Source: a virus. Taken from it: a stretch of DNA of 43,112 nucleotides. The position numbers were made by a program, and so were the translations under genes. The DNA is taken from positions 1 through 43,112 of IMG/VR virus record IMGVR_UViG_3300045256_000816. One strand, 5' to 3'. How positions within the stretch are numbered: position 1 is the first letter of the stretch; every line of letters begins with the position of its first letter. The notes beneath the pieces were generated by a model. That model did not search any database. It was not told where the DNA came from and saw only the letters and a list, made by a program, of their open reading frames with translations. Positions 14,522 through 22,130 of this stretch are shown in pieces.

Positions 14522-14926
14522 ATGCCCGGCCGTCCCCCGCCGGCCTGGCTGCAGGGCCTGGTCCTCGCTCTGCACCGGCATCTGAATGTCCGAACCCAGC
14601 GGTGGTTCGGCGGGGGCGACGCGCGCTTCGGCTGGTCCGCGCAGAGCTGGGCGGCCGCGCGGACCGGCTCCGTCGGGGCAGGGCGAATGGTGGCCGCCAT
14701 CGACCGGCTGTTCTGGGAGGGGCATTGCGAGGCCGAGCACGCGCGCGCCGCCGCGGGTCTCGACCCCGATGTGGAGGACTGGCGGAACATCGCCGGCGCT
14801 TCGTGGGCGCTCGCCCTGCTGGCGACCGTGGCGATCGGCGCCGTCGCGCTGCTCGGGTGGGCGGCGCCGCTGATGGTGGCGGGCGCGGCGATCGGCTGGC
14901 GCCTCGGCCGGGCGCTCCGCTCGTGA
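14522..14926 (+). CDS. Hypothetical membrane protein in packaging operon
   Basis: A 134-aa protein with a soluble N-terminal half (MPGRPPPAWLQGLVLALHRH, several Trp/Phe/Gly) and two closely spaced hydrophobic segments at about 94-130 (WALALLATVAIGAVALLGWA, then APLMVAGAAIGW), i.e. a membrane hairpin with the C-terminus back in the cytoplasm. It lies between Acb2 and the large terminase and overlaps the terminase GTG. A superinfection-exclusion role would fit a small membrane moron, but nothing in the sequence proves it. Confidence 0.65.
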   Translation: MPGRPPPAWLQGLVLALHRHLNVRTQRWFGGGDARFGWSAQSWAAARTGSVGAGRMVAAIDRLFWEGHCEAEHARAAAGLDPDVEDWRNIAGASWALALLATVAIGAVALLGWAAPLMVAGAAIGWRLGRALRS

Positions 14927-16254
14927 CGAGGCCGGCCCTCGAGCTCTACGGATACCAGCGCCGGTGGCTGCAGGACCGCAGCCGCTTCAAGATCGGCATG
15001 TTCGCCCGCCAGACGGGCAAGACCTTCACGACCACGCTCGAGATTGTCGACGACTGCTTCGAGGCGATGGCCAAGGGTAAGCGAGCCCGCTGGGTCATCC
15101 TGTCGCGCGGCGAGCGCCAGGCCCGCGAAGCGATGGATGAAGGGATCAAGCGCCACCTCCAGGCCTACAGGATCGCCTTCGAGGAGAGCGAGGCCCAAGT
15201 CGCCTTCGGCGACAAGGGGCAGACGATCGTCACGCAGCTCGAGGTGACGCTGCCGGGGGGCAGCCGCATCACCGCGCTGCCGGCCAATCCGGACACCGCC
15301 CGAGGCTTCTCGGCCAACGTGTTCCTCGACGAGTTCGCCTTCCATCCTGACAGCAAGGCCATTTGGAAGGCGCTGTTCCCAGTCATCTCCGCCGGCTGGA
15401 AGCTGCGCGTGACTTCGACCCCCAACGGCAAGGGAAACAAGTTCTTCGAGCTGATGACGGCGAACGACAAGCGCTGGTCGCGCCACGTCGTCACCATCCA
15501 CACCGCCGTCGCGGACGGCCTTCCGCGCGACATCGAGGAGCTCAAGGAAGGCATCAGCGATGACGATGCTTGGGACCAGGAGTACGAGCTCGAGTGGCTG
15601 GACGAGGCGTCCGCTTGGCTGTCCTACGACCTGATCAACGGCGTCGAGCACGAGCTTGCCGGAAGGCCCGAGCTTTATGAGGGCGGGCCTTGCTTTCTCG
15701 GCGTGGACATCGGCCGCCGGAAGGACCTGTACGTCCAGTACCTGCTGGAGCTGGTGGGCGACGTCCTCTGGGAGCGTGAGCGGCTCGAGCTCAAGGGCAA
15801 GAAGTTCGCCGAGCAGGACGCCGCCCTGGCGGACTTCTTCAAGCGGTACCGGATCCTTCGGTGCTGCATGGACCAGACCGGGATGGGCGAGAAGCCCGTC
15901 GAGGACGCGCAGAGAGTGCACGGTTCGCTCCGGGTCGAAGGCGTGATCATGACGGCGCCGACGCAGCTCCGCATAGCGACCCTCGCGAAGGAAGCCTTCG
16001 AGGAACGCACGGTGCGCATCGCCCGTGGGGTTTCGGCCCTGCGTGCCGACCTACACAAGCTGAAGAAGACCGTTGGGGCAACGGGCGTGCCGCGCTTCGT
16101 CGCGGAACGCGACGAGGGCGGTCACGCGGATCGCGCATGGGCGCTGTTCCTGGCTTTGGCGGCAGCCGAAAGCCCCGTCGCGCCCATCGAGTTCCGCGCC
16201 CTCGGCCGCCTGCGCGTCTCCTCCAACCTCAGTGAGTTCCGAGGCCTTCGATGA
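14923..16254 (+). CDS. Terminase large subunit (Mu gp28-like)
   Basis: A 443-aa DNA-packaging motor. N-terminal ATPase: Q-motif region LELYGYQRRWLQDRSRFKIG, Walker A FARQTGKT at 27-34, Walker B VFLDEF at 133-138 and coupling motif TSTPNGKG about 165. C-terminal RNase H-like nuclease: Asp262 in LGVDIGRRKD, Asp317 in CCMDQTGMGE and Asp403 in GGHADRAWAL are the likely metal ligands. In Mu-like phages it packages by headful, cutting within flanking host DNA. GTG start overlaps the upstream stop. Codon choice looks slightly less G/C-extreme than in neighbouring genes. Confidence 0.95.
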   Translation: MTRPALELYGYQRRWLQDRSRFKIGMFARQTGKTFTTTLEIVDDCFEAMAKGKRARWVILSRGERQAREAMDEGIKRHLQAYRIAFEESEAQVAFGDKGQTIVTQLEVTLPGGSRITALPANPDTARGFSANVFLDEFAFHPDSKAIWKALFPVISAGWKLRVTSTPNGKGNKFFELMTANDKRWSRHVVTIHTAVADGLPRDIEELKEGISDDDAWDQEYELEWLDEASAWLSYDLINGVEHELAGRPELYEGGPCFLGVDIGRRKDLYVQYLLELVGDVLWERERLELKGKKFAEQDAALADFFKRYRILRCCMDQTGMGEKPVEDAQRVHGSLRVEGVIMTAPTQLRIATLAKEAFEERTVRIARGVSALRADLHKLKKTVGATGVPRFVAERDEGGHADRAWALFLALAAAESPVAPIEFRALGRLRVSSNLSEFRGLR

Positions 16255-17825
16255 GCGAGACCACCGCCCCGCGCGCCGATCCGCCGCGCGCCGCCGCCAT
16301 CCGCATCGCCCGCGTCCGCCTCAAGACCGAGGTCGCAACACTCGCCACAGACCCCAACGCCTGGACCTGGGGCGGGCGCCTCGAGCCGAAGGACGCCATC
16401 CTCGTCCCCCGCGGCGGCCGCCGCGGTCTCGCCCACTACAAGGCCTTGAAGCGAGACGCCCGCGTCGACACGGTGCTCGGCAAGCGCAAAGCCGCTCTCG
16501 TCGGGCGCGAGTGGGAGTTGCAGCCCGTCGACGAAAGCGCCGGCGCCGCCGCGGCGGCCGAGCGGGTCGGGGAAGCGCTCAAGCCGCTCGCGCTGTCGCG
16601 GGCCGTGGGCGACTGGCTCGACGCGCTCCTGCTCGGCTACCTGCCCGGGGAGGTGATGTGGGACGTGGGCGGCGGCCTGGTCGTGCCGGCCGAGGTCCGC
16701 CCCCGGGATCCCGAGCGCTTCGTCTTCCGGGACGACAGCGACGGCAAGGGCCCCCAACTCCGCCTCCTCGTGAAGGGCAACGTGATGGACGGCGTCGAGG
16801 TGCCGCCCATGAAGTTCGTGGTGCACCGCCACCGGGGCGAGTTCGGGGATCCCTACGGCCTCGGGCTCGGACATCAGCTCTTCTGGCCGTGCTTCTTCAA
16901 GCGCCAGGGCATCGGCTTCTGGCTCAACGGCCTGGAGAAGTTCGGGCAGCCCACCGTGGTCGGGAAGTACCCGAACGGCACCTCCGACCCCGACCAGGAG
17001 AAGCTGCTGGCGGCGCTGAGCGCCATCGCCTCGGACACCGGCGTCGCCGTGCCCGAGGGCATGATGGTGGAGCTGCTCGAGGCGAAGCGGGCCGGCTCGT
17101 TCGACAGCTACAACACCCTCGTCCGGTACTTCGACGAGGAGATCACCCTCGCCGTCCTCGGCGAGACGCTTACCACCTCCGTCGGCCAGTCCGGCTCCCG
17201 CGCCCTTGGCGACGTCCACAACGAGGTGCGGCTCGAGCTGACAAAGGCTGATGGCGACGCCCTTGCGGAGACGCTGAACTCGACGCTGATCCCGTGGGTG
17301 GCCGCGCTCAACGGCGTGCCTGAGAACCTGGTCCCCCGGATCTGGTGGAAGGTCGAGGAGGGCGAGGACCTCAACCAGCGCGCGGAGCGGGACGCCAAGA
17401 TCAAGGGCCTAGGGTACCGCCCGACCATTCAGTACATCACGGACACCTACGGCGAGGGCTGGGAGGAAGCACCGGCGCCGGTGCCGCCGGCGGCCCGGCC
17501 GGGCCTGCCTGCCGGGCTCGCGGCCGCCTTCGCGGAGGCAGCCTTCGCGACACGCGGGGCCACTCTGCCGGCGGCCGACGACGGCCAGGACAATCCGCAG
17601 CTCGTGGCCGAGCTCCTCGACCGGCGGACGGCCCGCGCGCAGGAGGCGCTGCTGGGCCCTGTCGTCGCCCTGATGGAGCGCGCCGACACCCTGCAGGAGG
17701 TCGCGGACGGCCTGGCCGGACTGTACCCGCGGCTCGAGACCGACCGGCTCGGCGAGGTGATGGCGCAGGCGATGATCCTGGCCAGCCTGCTCGGCCGCGA
17801 CGACCTGGCCGCGCAGGGCGCCTGA
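16251..17825 (+). CDS. Portal protein (DUF935, Mu gp29-like)
   Basis: A 524-aa portal forming the dodecameric ring at the head vertex through which DNA enters. The DUF935 signatures are present: HYKALKRDARVDTVLGKRKA, WLDALLLGYLPGEVMWDVGG, VVHRHRGEFGDPYGLGLGHQ and VLGETLTTSVGQSGSRALGD followed by VHNEVRLELTKAD. The C-terminal about 130 residues (after TYGEGWEE) are Ala/Pro-rich then helical. The start overlaps the terminase stop (ATGA). The portal-MuF order is that of Mu. Confidence 0.95.
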   Translation: MSETTAPRADPPRAAAIRIARVRLKTEVATLATDPNAWTWGGRLEPKDAILVPRGGRRGLAHYKALKRDARVDTVLGKRKAALVGREWELQPVDESAGAAAAAERVGEALKPLALSRAVGDWLDALLLGYLPGEVMWDVGGGLVVPAEVRPRDPERFVFRDDSDGKGPQLRLLVKGNVMDGVEVPPMKFVVHRHRGEFGDPYGLGLGHQLFWPCFFKRQGIGFWLNGLEKFGQPTVVGKYPNGTSDPDQEKLLAALSAIASDTGVAVPEGMMVELLEAKRAGSFDSYNTLVRYFDEEITLAVLGETLTTSVGQSGSRALGDVHNEVRLELTKADGDALAETLNSTLIPWVAALNGVPENLVPRIWWKVEEGEDLNQRAERDAKIKGLGYRPTIQYITDTYGEGWEEAPAPVPPAARPGLPAGLAAAFAEAAFATRGATLPAADDGQDNPQLVAELLDRRTARAQEALLGPVVALMERADTLQEVADGLAGLYPRLETDRLGEVMAQAMILASLLGRDDLAAQGA

Positions 17826-17826
17826 G

Positions 17827-19065
17827 GTGTCGGGCGCCGCCTCGGCCGAGGCGATCGGCCTGCCCTTCGACGAGGCGATCGCGTTCTTCCGGCGGAAGCT
17901 CTCGGTCCCGACGCCGCGGTGGGACACGCTCTGGCGCGACCAGCACGCGGCCGCCTTCACCGTCGCCGGCGCCATGTCGGCGGACCTTCTCGCGGATCTC
18001 CGGGCGTCGGTGGACAAGGCGCTCGCCGAGGGCGGCACGCTCGCGGAGTTCCGGCGCGAGTTCGACGCGATCGTCCAGCGCCACGGCTGGCGGCACAAGG
18101 GCAAGCCCGGCTGGCGGGCGCGGACGATCTTCGAGACGAACCTCCGCACCGCCTACGCGGCCGGCAGCTGGCAGCAGGCCCAGGACACGAAGGCGGAGCG
18201 GCCGTTCCTCCGGTACTCGGCGATCCTCGACAACCGGACGCGGCCGCTCCACCGCCGGTGGCACGGCACGATCCTGCCCATCGACCACCCCTTTTGGCGG
18301 ACGCACTACCCGCCGAACGGCTGGGGTTGCCGCTGCACCGTCATCACGCTGAGCCAGGCGCAGCTCGACGCGCGGGGCTGGCGCGTCACGGATCCGGCGC
18401 CCGCATCGGGTGGGGTGCCGCGTCGGGTGCGGCAGCCCGACGGGACCGAGCGCATCGAGGAGGTGCCGCCGGGCGTGGATCCGGCCTGGGCCTACAACGT
18501 CGGCGAGGCGAACCTGCGCTGGCGGGCCGCGCGCGTGATGGCGGACAAGCTGGCGGCCGCCCCGCCGGATCTCGCGACCGTGGTGATGGCCGCGGTGAAC
18601 CGCGCCGGCGGCGAGGCGGCCGCGACGCGCGAGGATCTCCATGCCGAGTTCGACGCCTGGGCGGCGCGCTCAGCCCGCGGCGAGGCGACGGCCGCCGGCG
18701 ACGCCGAACGGGTGGCCGGCGCGCTCGTGCCCCTGGCGCACCGGGCGCTGTCCCGTGCCCTCAACGCGCCGCCGAAGGCGACGCCCGCGGTGCTGGTGCT
18801 GCGCGCGGAGGACGTCGCCGCCGGCGCCACCCTGGCACGGCAGCTGCCGGCGCTGGTCGCGACGGCCGGCGCCACGCTCCTCGAGGCGGCGACGGGCGAC
18901 GTGCTGCTGGTGGTGGCCGCGGCCGCCGGGCGTGTGCTGGCGGTGCGGGCGCGGCGCGACGGTAGGGTGCTGCGTCTCGACGGCGGGCGGCAGGAGGAGC
19001 TGCCGGGACCGGAGGGCCTCCGGCTGCTGTCGGGGTCGTGGCCCTGGCCGGAAACCCGCGGATGA
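17827..19065 (+). CDS. MuF/gp30-like minor head protein with long C-terminal extension
   Basis: A 412-aa head-morphogenesis protein. The Mu-F core at about 60-180 ends in the strongly conserved LDNRTRPLHRRWHGTILPID then HPFWRTHYPPNGWGCRC (Cys168, Cys170). The protein normally sits inside the head near the portal. About 150 residues after position 250 form an additional part, with a terminal beta-rich piece (VLLVVAAAAGRVLAVRARRD, then GRVLRLDGG). C-terminal extensions of MuF proteins are often ejected effector or nuclease-like domains (for example PBECR types); this one has no recognised catalytic motif. GTG start 1 nt after the portal stop. Confidence 0.9.
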   Translation: MSGAASAEAIGLPFDEAIAFFRRKLSVPTPRWDTLWRDQHAAAFTVAGAMSADLLADLRASVDKALAEGGTLAEFRREFDAIVQRHGWRHKGKPGWRARTIFETNLRTAYAAGSWQQAQDTKAERPFLRYSAILDNRTRPLHRRWHGTILPIDHPFWRTHYPPNGWGCRCTVITLSQAQLDARGWRVTDPAPASGGVPRRVRQPDGTERIEEVPPGVDPAWAYNVGEANLRWRAARVMADKLAAAPPDLATVVMAAVNRAGGEAAATREDLHAEFDAWAARSARGEATAAGDAERVAGALVPLAHRALSRALNAPPKATPAVLVLRAEDVAAGATLARQLPALVATAGATLLEAATGDVLLVVAAAAGRVLAVRARRDGRVLRLDGGRQEELPGPEGLRLLSGSWPWPETRG

Positions 19066-19181
19066 CCGTGACCATGGCCGTGGCGGGCCTTGGAGGGGGT
19101 CTAGACGGGTTTTCGGGGTCCGGGCGCGGCATGGGTAGCGGGCGCCCCCGCCCACGCCGCGCTGCCTATCTCAAACGGGTA
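19066..19181. terminator. Convergent intergenic gap, weak hairpin
   Basis: A 116-nt gap between the rightward MuF gene and the leftward XRE gene. A short GC hairpin GCGGG-CGCC-CCCGC lies at 19138-19151 without a following T-run, so termination is only suggested. This gap is the left boundary of the accessory island. No other feature is visible. Confidence 0.3.
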
Positions 19182-19523
19182 TTAAACCCCCGGTCCTGTA
19201 GACGGCTCCGACCCCGTTTTGTCGGTAGGCGCGGGTGCCGCATCTCCAGCCGGCGCCGCCTTGGGCAGGCGGAGGCCATCCTGACGGGCCCGATGGATCC
19301 AGAACGCGATCGCCTCCGGCTTCTGCGACACCAGCGACAGAAGCGCGATGGCCGGTCCGTCCGGCTTGCGGCGGCCCTGCTCCCAGTCCTGGACCGCGCT
19401 GGGCGAGAGGTAGTAGCGGCGCGCGAACTCGGCCTGGGTGAGCTTCAGCCGGTCGCGAAGGCGCTTGAGGGCCTCGGGGAAATCGTCGGGCAGGGCGATG
19501 GGCTTCTGGCGCTTGTGCGGCAT
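19182..19523 (-). CDS. XRE/HigA-like helix-turn-helix protein (orphan)
   Basis: A 113-aa leftward gene. Residues about 17-75 are an XRE-type domain: RLRDRLKLTQAEFARRYYLS followed by PSAVQDWEQGRRKPDGPAIA, the WEQGRR-P pattern typical of HigA/NadS antitoxins and small phage regulators. A disordered Pro/Ala/Thr tail follows. The start at 19523 is chosen because AAGAAGGG lies 6 nt upstream on its strand and the conserved region begins there; an upstream in-frame ATG at 19610 lacks this support. No toxin gene is adjacent on this strand, so it may be a stand-alone regulator of the island. Confidence 0.8.
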   Translation of the reverse strand: MPHKRQKPIALPDDFPEALKRLRDRLKLTQAEFARRYYLSPSAVQDWEQGRRKPDGPAIALLSLVSQKPEAIAFWIHRARQDGLRLPKAAPAGDAAPAPTDKTGSEPSTGPGV

Positions 19524-19609
19524 TGCGGGCCCTTCTTGGCGCTCTGGCCTTGCTTGGTCAACGGAAATTGGCCTCTCATGTACGCGCGTGCAGCGCGAGG
19601 GCCGGCCCA

Positions 19610-19951
19610 ATGACCGGCGGCGATTTGGCCTTCCTGGCCTTCTTCGGCCTGCCGCTCCTGGCCATCCTCTGGGGCGCGCTGCTGTGGTGGGGCGTCGTGC
19701 TGTTCCGGCGGCTCTTCCCGCCGCGTCCGGCGCCCGCCGCGCCGGCGGAGTGCCGCGCGTCCGCTCTGCGTCCGTGCCGCTGGCGCGCCCGATACGACGA
19801 GGTCATGCCGTCGGCGGAGGTGAACATCAACGGATCGTGCGGCTCGGCGGCGTTTTTGGAGGCGCTGAAGCTGAACCTGTACGTCCGCGACGTCTGCGAG
19901 CGCTGCGGCGCAGTTCGCGAGCGGCCGGAACATCGGGAAACAAGTTGTTGA
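19610..19951 (+). CDS. Small membrane-anchored protein with cysteine pair
   Basis: A 113-aa protein with one N-terminal hydrophobic span (about 7-32: FLAFFGLPLLAILWGALLWW), then a basic/proline linker (RRLFPPRPAPAAPAE) and a soluble part ending VRDVCERCGAVRERPEH. Cys in C-x2-C plus two more Cys could bind zinc or form disulphides. Divergent from the XRE gene with an 86-nt gap. No family recognised; a lysogenic-conversion (moron) gene is likely from the context. Confidence 0.6.
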   Translation: MTGGDLAFLAFFGLPLLAILWGALLWWGVVLFRRLFPPRPAPAAPAECRASALRPCRWRARYDEVMPSAEVNINGSCGSAAFLEALKLNLYVRDVCERCGAVRERPEHRETSC

Positions 19952-20041
19952 CTTGGCTACCGCCACTTGCGGTCAAACTTCGTTGACAACGACCGCCCCG
20001 TTGGCGACGGGCGCTGACGGAACCGGAGGAGGGAAGAATCG
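19948..20041 (+). promoter_or_regulatory. Putative promoter/operator of the Panacea pair
   Basis: This 90-nt gap is visibly more A+T-rich than its surroundings. It holds TTGACT at 19948-19953 and TTGACA at 19983-19988 as possible -35 elements, and a perfect inverted repeat ACCGC-CACTT-GCGGT at 19959-19973 that could be an operator for autoregulation. Strong ribosome site GGAGGAGGG at 20025-20033. No clear -10 hexamer. Confidence 0.45.
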
Positions 20042-20611
20042 ATGCACGATCCAAGGATCATCGCCAACGCGGTGCTGAGGCGTGCCGAGGCGCGAGGGTA
20101 CGCGCTGACGAACCTGGACCTCCAGAAGATCGTCTACCTCCTCCACGGTGGCTTTCTGCGGCAAACCGGCAAGCCGCTCGTCGCCGGCGAGTTCGTGGCC
20201 TGGGAGTACGGGCCGGTGCACCGCGTGCTCTACGACGCGGCGAAGTCCTGGGGGGACACGCCGGTGGACCGCCCGCTGACGAAGCTCGACCCGATCCGCC
20301 GCCAGCGGGTGCCCGTCCCGGCGCTCGATGATCCCGAGGTCGAGGAGTTCCTTGACGCGAATCTGGGCCGGTTCCTAGTCATCCCCACGTATCAGCTGGT
20401 GCAGCTCACGCATGCGCCCGGCACCCCGTGGAGCCGCACGATGGAGGCGGCCGAGACACGGGCGAACGTGGGGATGGTCATCTCGAACGACCTGATCGCC
20501 CAGCACTACGAGGGCGCCTCCGTCGGTGAGCCGGGCAAGACAGGCGGCGGTCGCCCCAGCGTCCAGGAGACGGTGGCGGCGCTATGGCAGACGGGGACGA
20601 CGGCGGCGTAA
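20042..20611 (+). CDS. Panacea (SocA/DUF4065) antitoxin-like protein
   Basis: A 189-aa protein with the Panacea domain at about 10-130: LTNLDLQKIVYLLHGGFLRQ, then GKPLVAGEFVAWEYGPVHRV and LYDAAKSWG are hallmark segments. Panacea-domain proteins (PanA, and the Caulobacter antitoxin SocA) neutralise many unrelated toxins, by direct binding or, for SocA, by delivering the toxin to ClpXP. They are common in prophages, where the pair can act as abortive-infection defence. It has its own strong ribosome site and overlaps the next gene by 28 nt, as toxin-antitoxin partners do. The family is clear; the antitoxin role is inferred from context. Confidence 0.88.
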   Translation: MHDPRIIANAVLRRAEARGYALTNLDLQKIVYLLHGGFLRQTGKPLVAGEFVAWEYGPVHRVLYDAAKSWGDTPVDRPLTKLDPIRRQRVPVPALDDPEVEEFLDANLGRFLVIPTYQLVQLTHAPGTPWSRTMEAAETRANVGMVISNDLIAQHYEGASVGEPGKTGGGRPSVQETVAALWQTGTTAA

Positions 20612-21333
20612 AGCGGCGCGCGGCGCAAAAGCGGGCGGACGACCTCGTAGGCAGGTTTCCAGTCACCGACCTCGGGCACGCGCTGGCGCTGACGGGGTCG
20701 TCGCGGCAGCAGTTCCTTCGTCGCTTCGTCGAGCGAAAGGGCGGCCGGGGCAACTTCACGCCGCTGCGGGCGCAACTGCCTCGCATCTACGCGGCGCACG
20801 GGCCCGAGGCCGGAAGCCACGGCGCACTGTTCCGCGATCTGCCGCCGGACGGGTGGGACCGTATCGAAGCTAGCCTTCGCGACACCTGCGAGCCGCAGCA
20901 CCTCGATACGAACCTGATGGTCGGGCGGATGGTGTTCGACCACGCGCGGGGCAGCGGATACACCGCCGTCACCATGAAGGCGCCGCCGCTCCGGGTGCAC
21001 GGGAAGCCCACGGTGCCTGTCGGCATCGACTTCTACTTGGTGCAGGGCGACAAGGTGATCCTGCAGTTCGTTCACCTCCGTTCGGCGGAGCTGTCGGCGC
21101 GCCAGCGGGCGATCATGGCGACATTGATCTTCGAGGCATGCGGCCGCGGCGAGCTTGAGGAGGCGCAGCCCGAAGTGGAGTTCGTCTCGTTCTGCGCCCC
21201 GAAGGCGGGTCAGCCCAGGCAGACGGTTTTGAGGTCGGTACCGCGGGACAAGTTCGTTCCGCTGTCCACGCTGAACGACGAGATCGCCGAGGTTTTCGAC
21301 ATCTTGCGGAGGATTGCGACCGGCGAGGCCTGA
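20584..21333 (+). CDS. Putative Panacea-partner toxin, family not recognised
   Basis: A 249-aa protein directly coupled to the Panacea gene. I do not recognise the family. A basic N-terminus (VKRRAAQKRADDLVG) is followed by a helical segment (SSRQQFLRRFVERKG). The most structured part at about 143-205 reads TVPVGIDFYLVQGDKVILQF, VHLRSAELSARQRAIMATLI and PEVEFVSFCAP, i.e. strand-strand-helix-strand. That order resembles a restriction-endonuclease-like (PD-(D/E)XK) core with Asp149 and Gln161, but the usual Lys is absent, so this is speculative. Being next to a Panacea antitoxin makes it the presumed toxin. GGAG lies about 14 nt upstream of the ATG at 20584, so translation is probably coupled. 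Confidence 0.7.
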   Translation: MADGDDGGVKRRAAQKRADDLVGRFPVTDLGHALALTGSSRQQFLRRFVERKGGRGNFTPLRAQLPRIYAAHGPEAGSHGALFRDLPPDGWDRIEASLRDTCEPQHLDTNLMVGRMVFDHARGSGYTAVTMKAPPLRVHGKPTVPVGIDFYLVQGDKVILQFVHLRSAELSARQRAIMATLIFEACGRGELEEAQPEVEFVSFCAPKAGQPRQTVLRSVPRDKFVPLSTLNDEIAEVFDILRRIATGEA

Positions 21334-21446
21334 TGGGGCGCGCTTTCTGACATTGCGCCCGGCGGCACGCCCCGCCACCCTCCGGCCACGCCACAGCCCG
21401 GAGCCCCCGCCCGATGCGAACCACGATCCTCGCCCTGGCGGTCGCC
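21334..21446. terminator. Convergent intergenic gap with two hairpins
   Basis: Between the toxin-like gene (rightward) and the lipoprotein gene (leftward). A perfect 6-bp stem GGGCGC/GCGCCC lies at 21336-21341 and 21355-21360, and another, CTCCGG/CCGGAG, at 21380-21385 and 21398-21403. Neither is followed by a T-run, so bidirectional termination is plausible but unproven. Confidence 0.4.
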
Positions 21447-22046
21447 TCAGCTGACGGGCCGCCCGCCGCCGCCGAGCGCGCCGAGCACCCGCAGCAGATC
21501 CTGGTCGTCGCCGATGGCCCTCACCAGGCGCCGCAGCCCTTCCTCCAGCGCAATCTGCGCGTTCTCGCCGCTCGCCAACATAATGCCGGGGTTCTGCGCC
21601 TCCACGGTGTAGTTCTTCGTGAAGAGGATCTGCCCGCCGGGCGACAGGACGCGGACGTTGGCGGTCAGCTCGCCCTGAGCCGTGCCCGTCCAGAAGCCGA
21701 CGAGGAAGCGGTTGAGGAACCGCAGGACCTCGATCTCGACGCGGCCGTCCGTGCCGTTGGTGCGGAAGCCCCTGGCCTCCAGCTCCCGCACGATGGCCTG
21801 GCGCAGCTCCGCGACCACGTCGTTGGTGGCGATGATGGGCGCCATCTCCATCCCGTAGCCATTCACCTTGTTGCCGACGCGGTCGCGGATCTGGCGGTTG
21901 TCCTGCGTGACAACGCTCAGCGCGATCAGCTCGGCGCCGGGCATGGCGGCTGGCATGACCTGCGGCTGGTGGCGGACCTCGATGTGGTCCGGCTGCAGGG
22001 CGCAGGCCGGCAGCAGCAAGGCAAGCAACAGGGCGAGACGGCGCAT
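21447..22046 (-). CDS. YajG-like outer-membrane lipoprotein
   Basis: A 199-aa leftward gene. The N-terminus MRRLALLLALLLPAC is a lipoprotein signal with lipobox LLPAC (lipidated Cys15). The mature part resembles YajG-family lipoproteins: IALSVVTQDNRQIRDRVGNK, then VVAELRQAIVRELEARGFRT and VEIEVLRFLNRFLVGFWTGT, ending with GEDA-type helices (LEEGLRRLVRAIGDD). It would be exported and anchored in the outer membrane. Unusual cargo for a phage; lysogenic conversion or superinfection exclusion at the surface is a reasonable inference. Divergent from the secreted-protein gene. Confidence 0.75.
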   Translation of the reverse strand: MRRLALLLALLLPACALQPDHIEVRHQPQVMPAAMPGAELIALSVVTQDNRQIRDRVGNKVNGYGMEMAPIIATNDVVAELRQAIVRELEARGFRTNGTDGRVEIEVLRFLNRFLVGFWTGTAQGELTANVRVLSPGGQILFTKNYTVEAQNPGIMLASGENAQIALEEGLRRLVRAIGDDQDLLRVLGALGGGGRPVS

Positions 22047-22130
22047 TGGGCGGCTTCCTCCACGTGATGGAACGCGGCCATGCTTCCGGTCGCGCCCCGA
22101 CAGCGCAAGCAGGACATTGGGAGAACAGCG

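Noticed and set aside
19038-19613. Plus-strand 191-codon frame opposite the XRE gene
   Set aside because: The minus strand encodes a recognisable XRE domain with a good ribosome site; the plus frame is Arg/Gly-rich without motifs.
21414-22067. Plus-strand frame opposite the lipoprotein gene
   Set aside because: The minus strand has a perfect lipobox and YajG-like body; the plus frame has no recognisable features.
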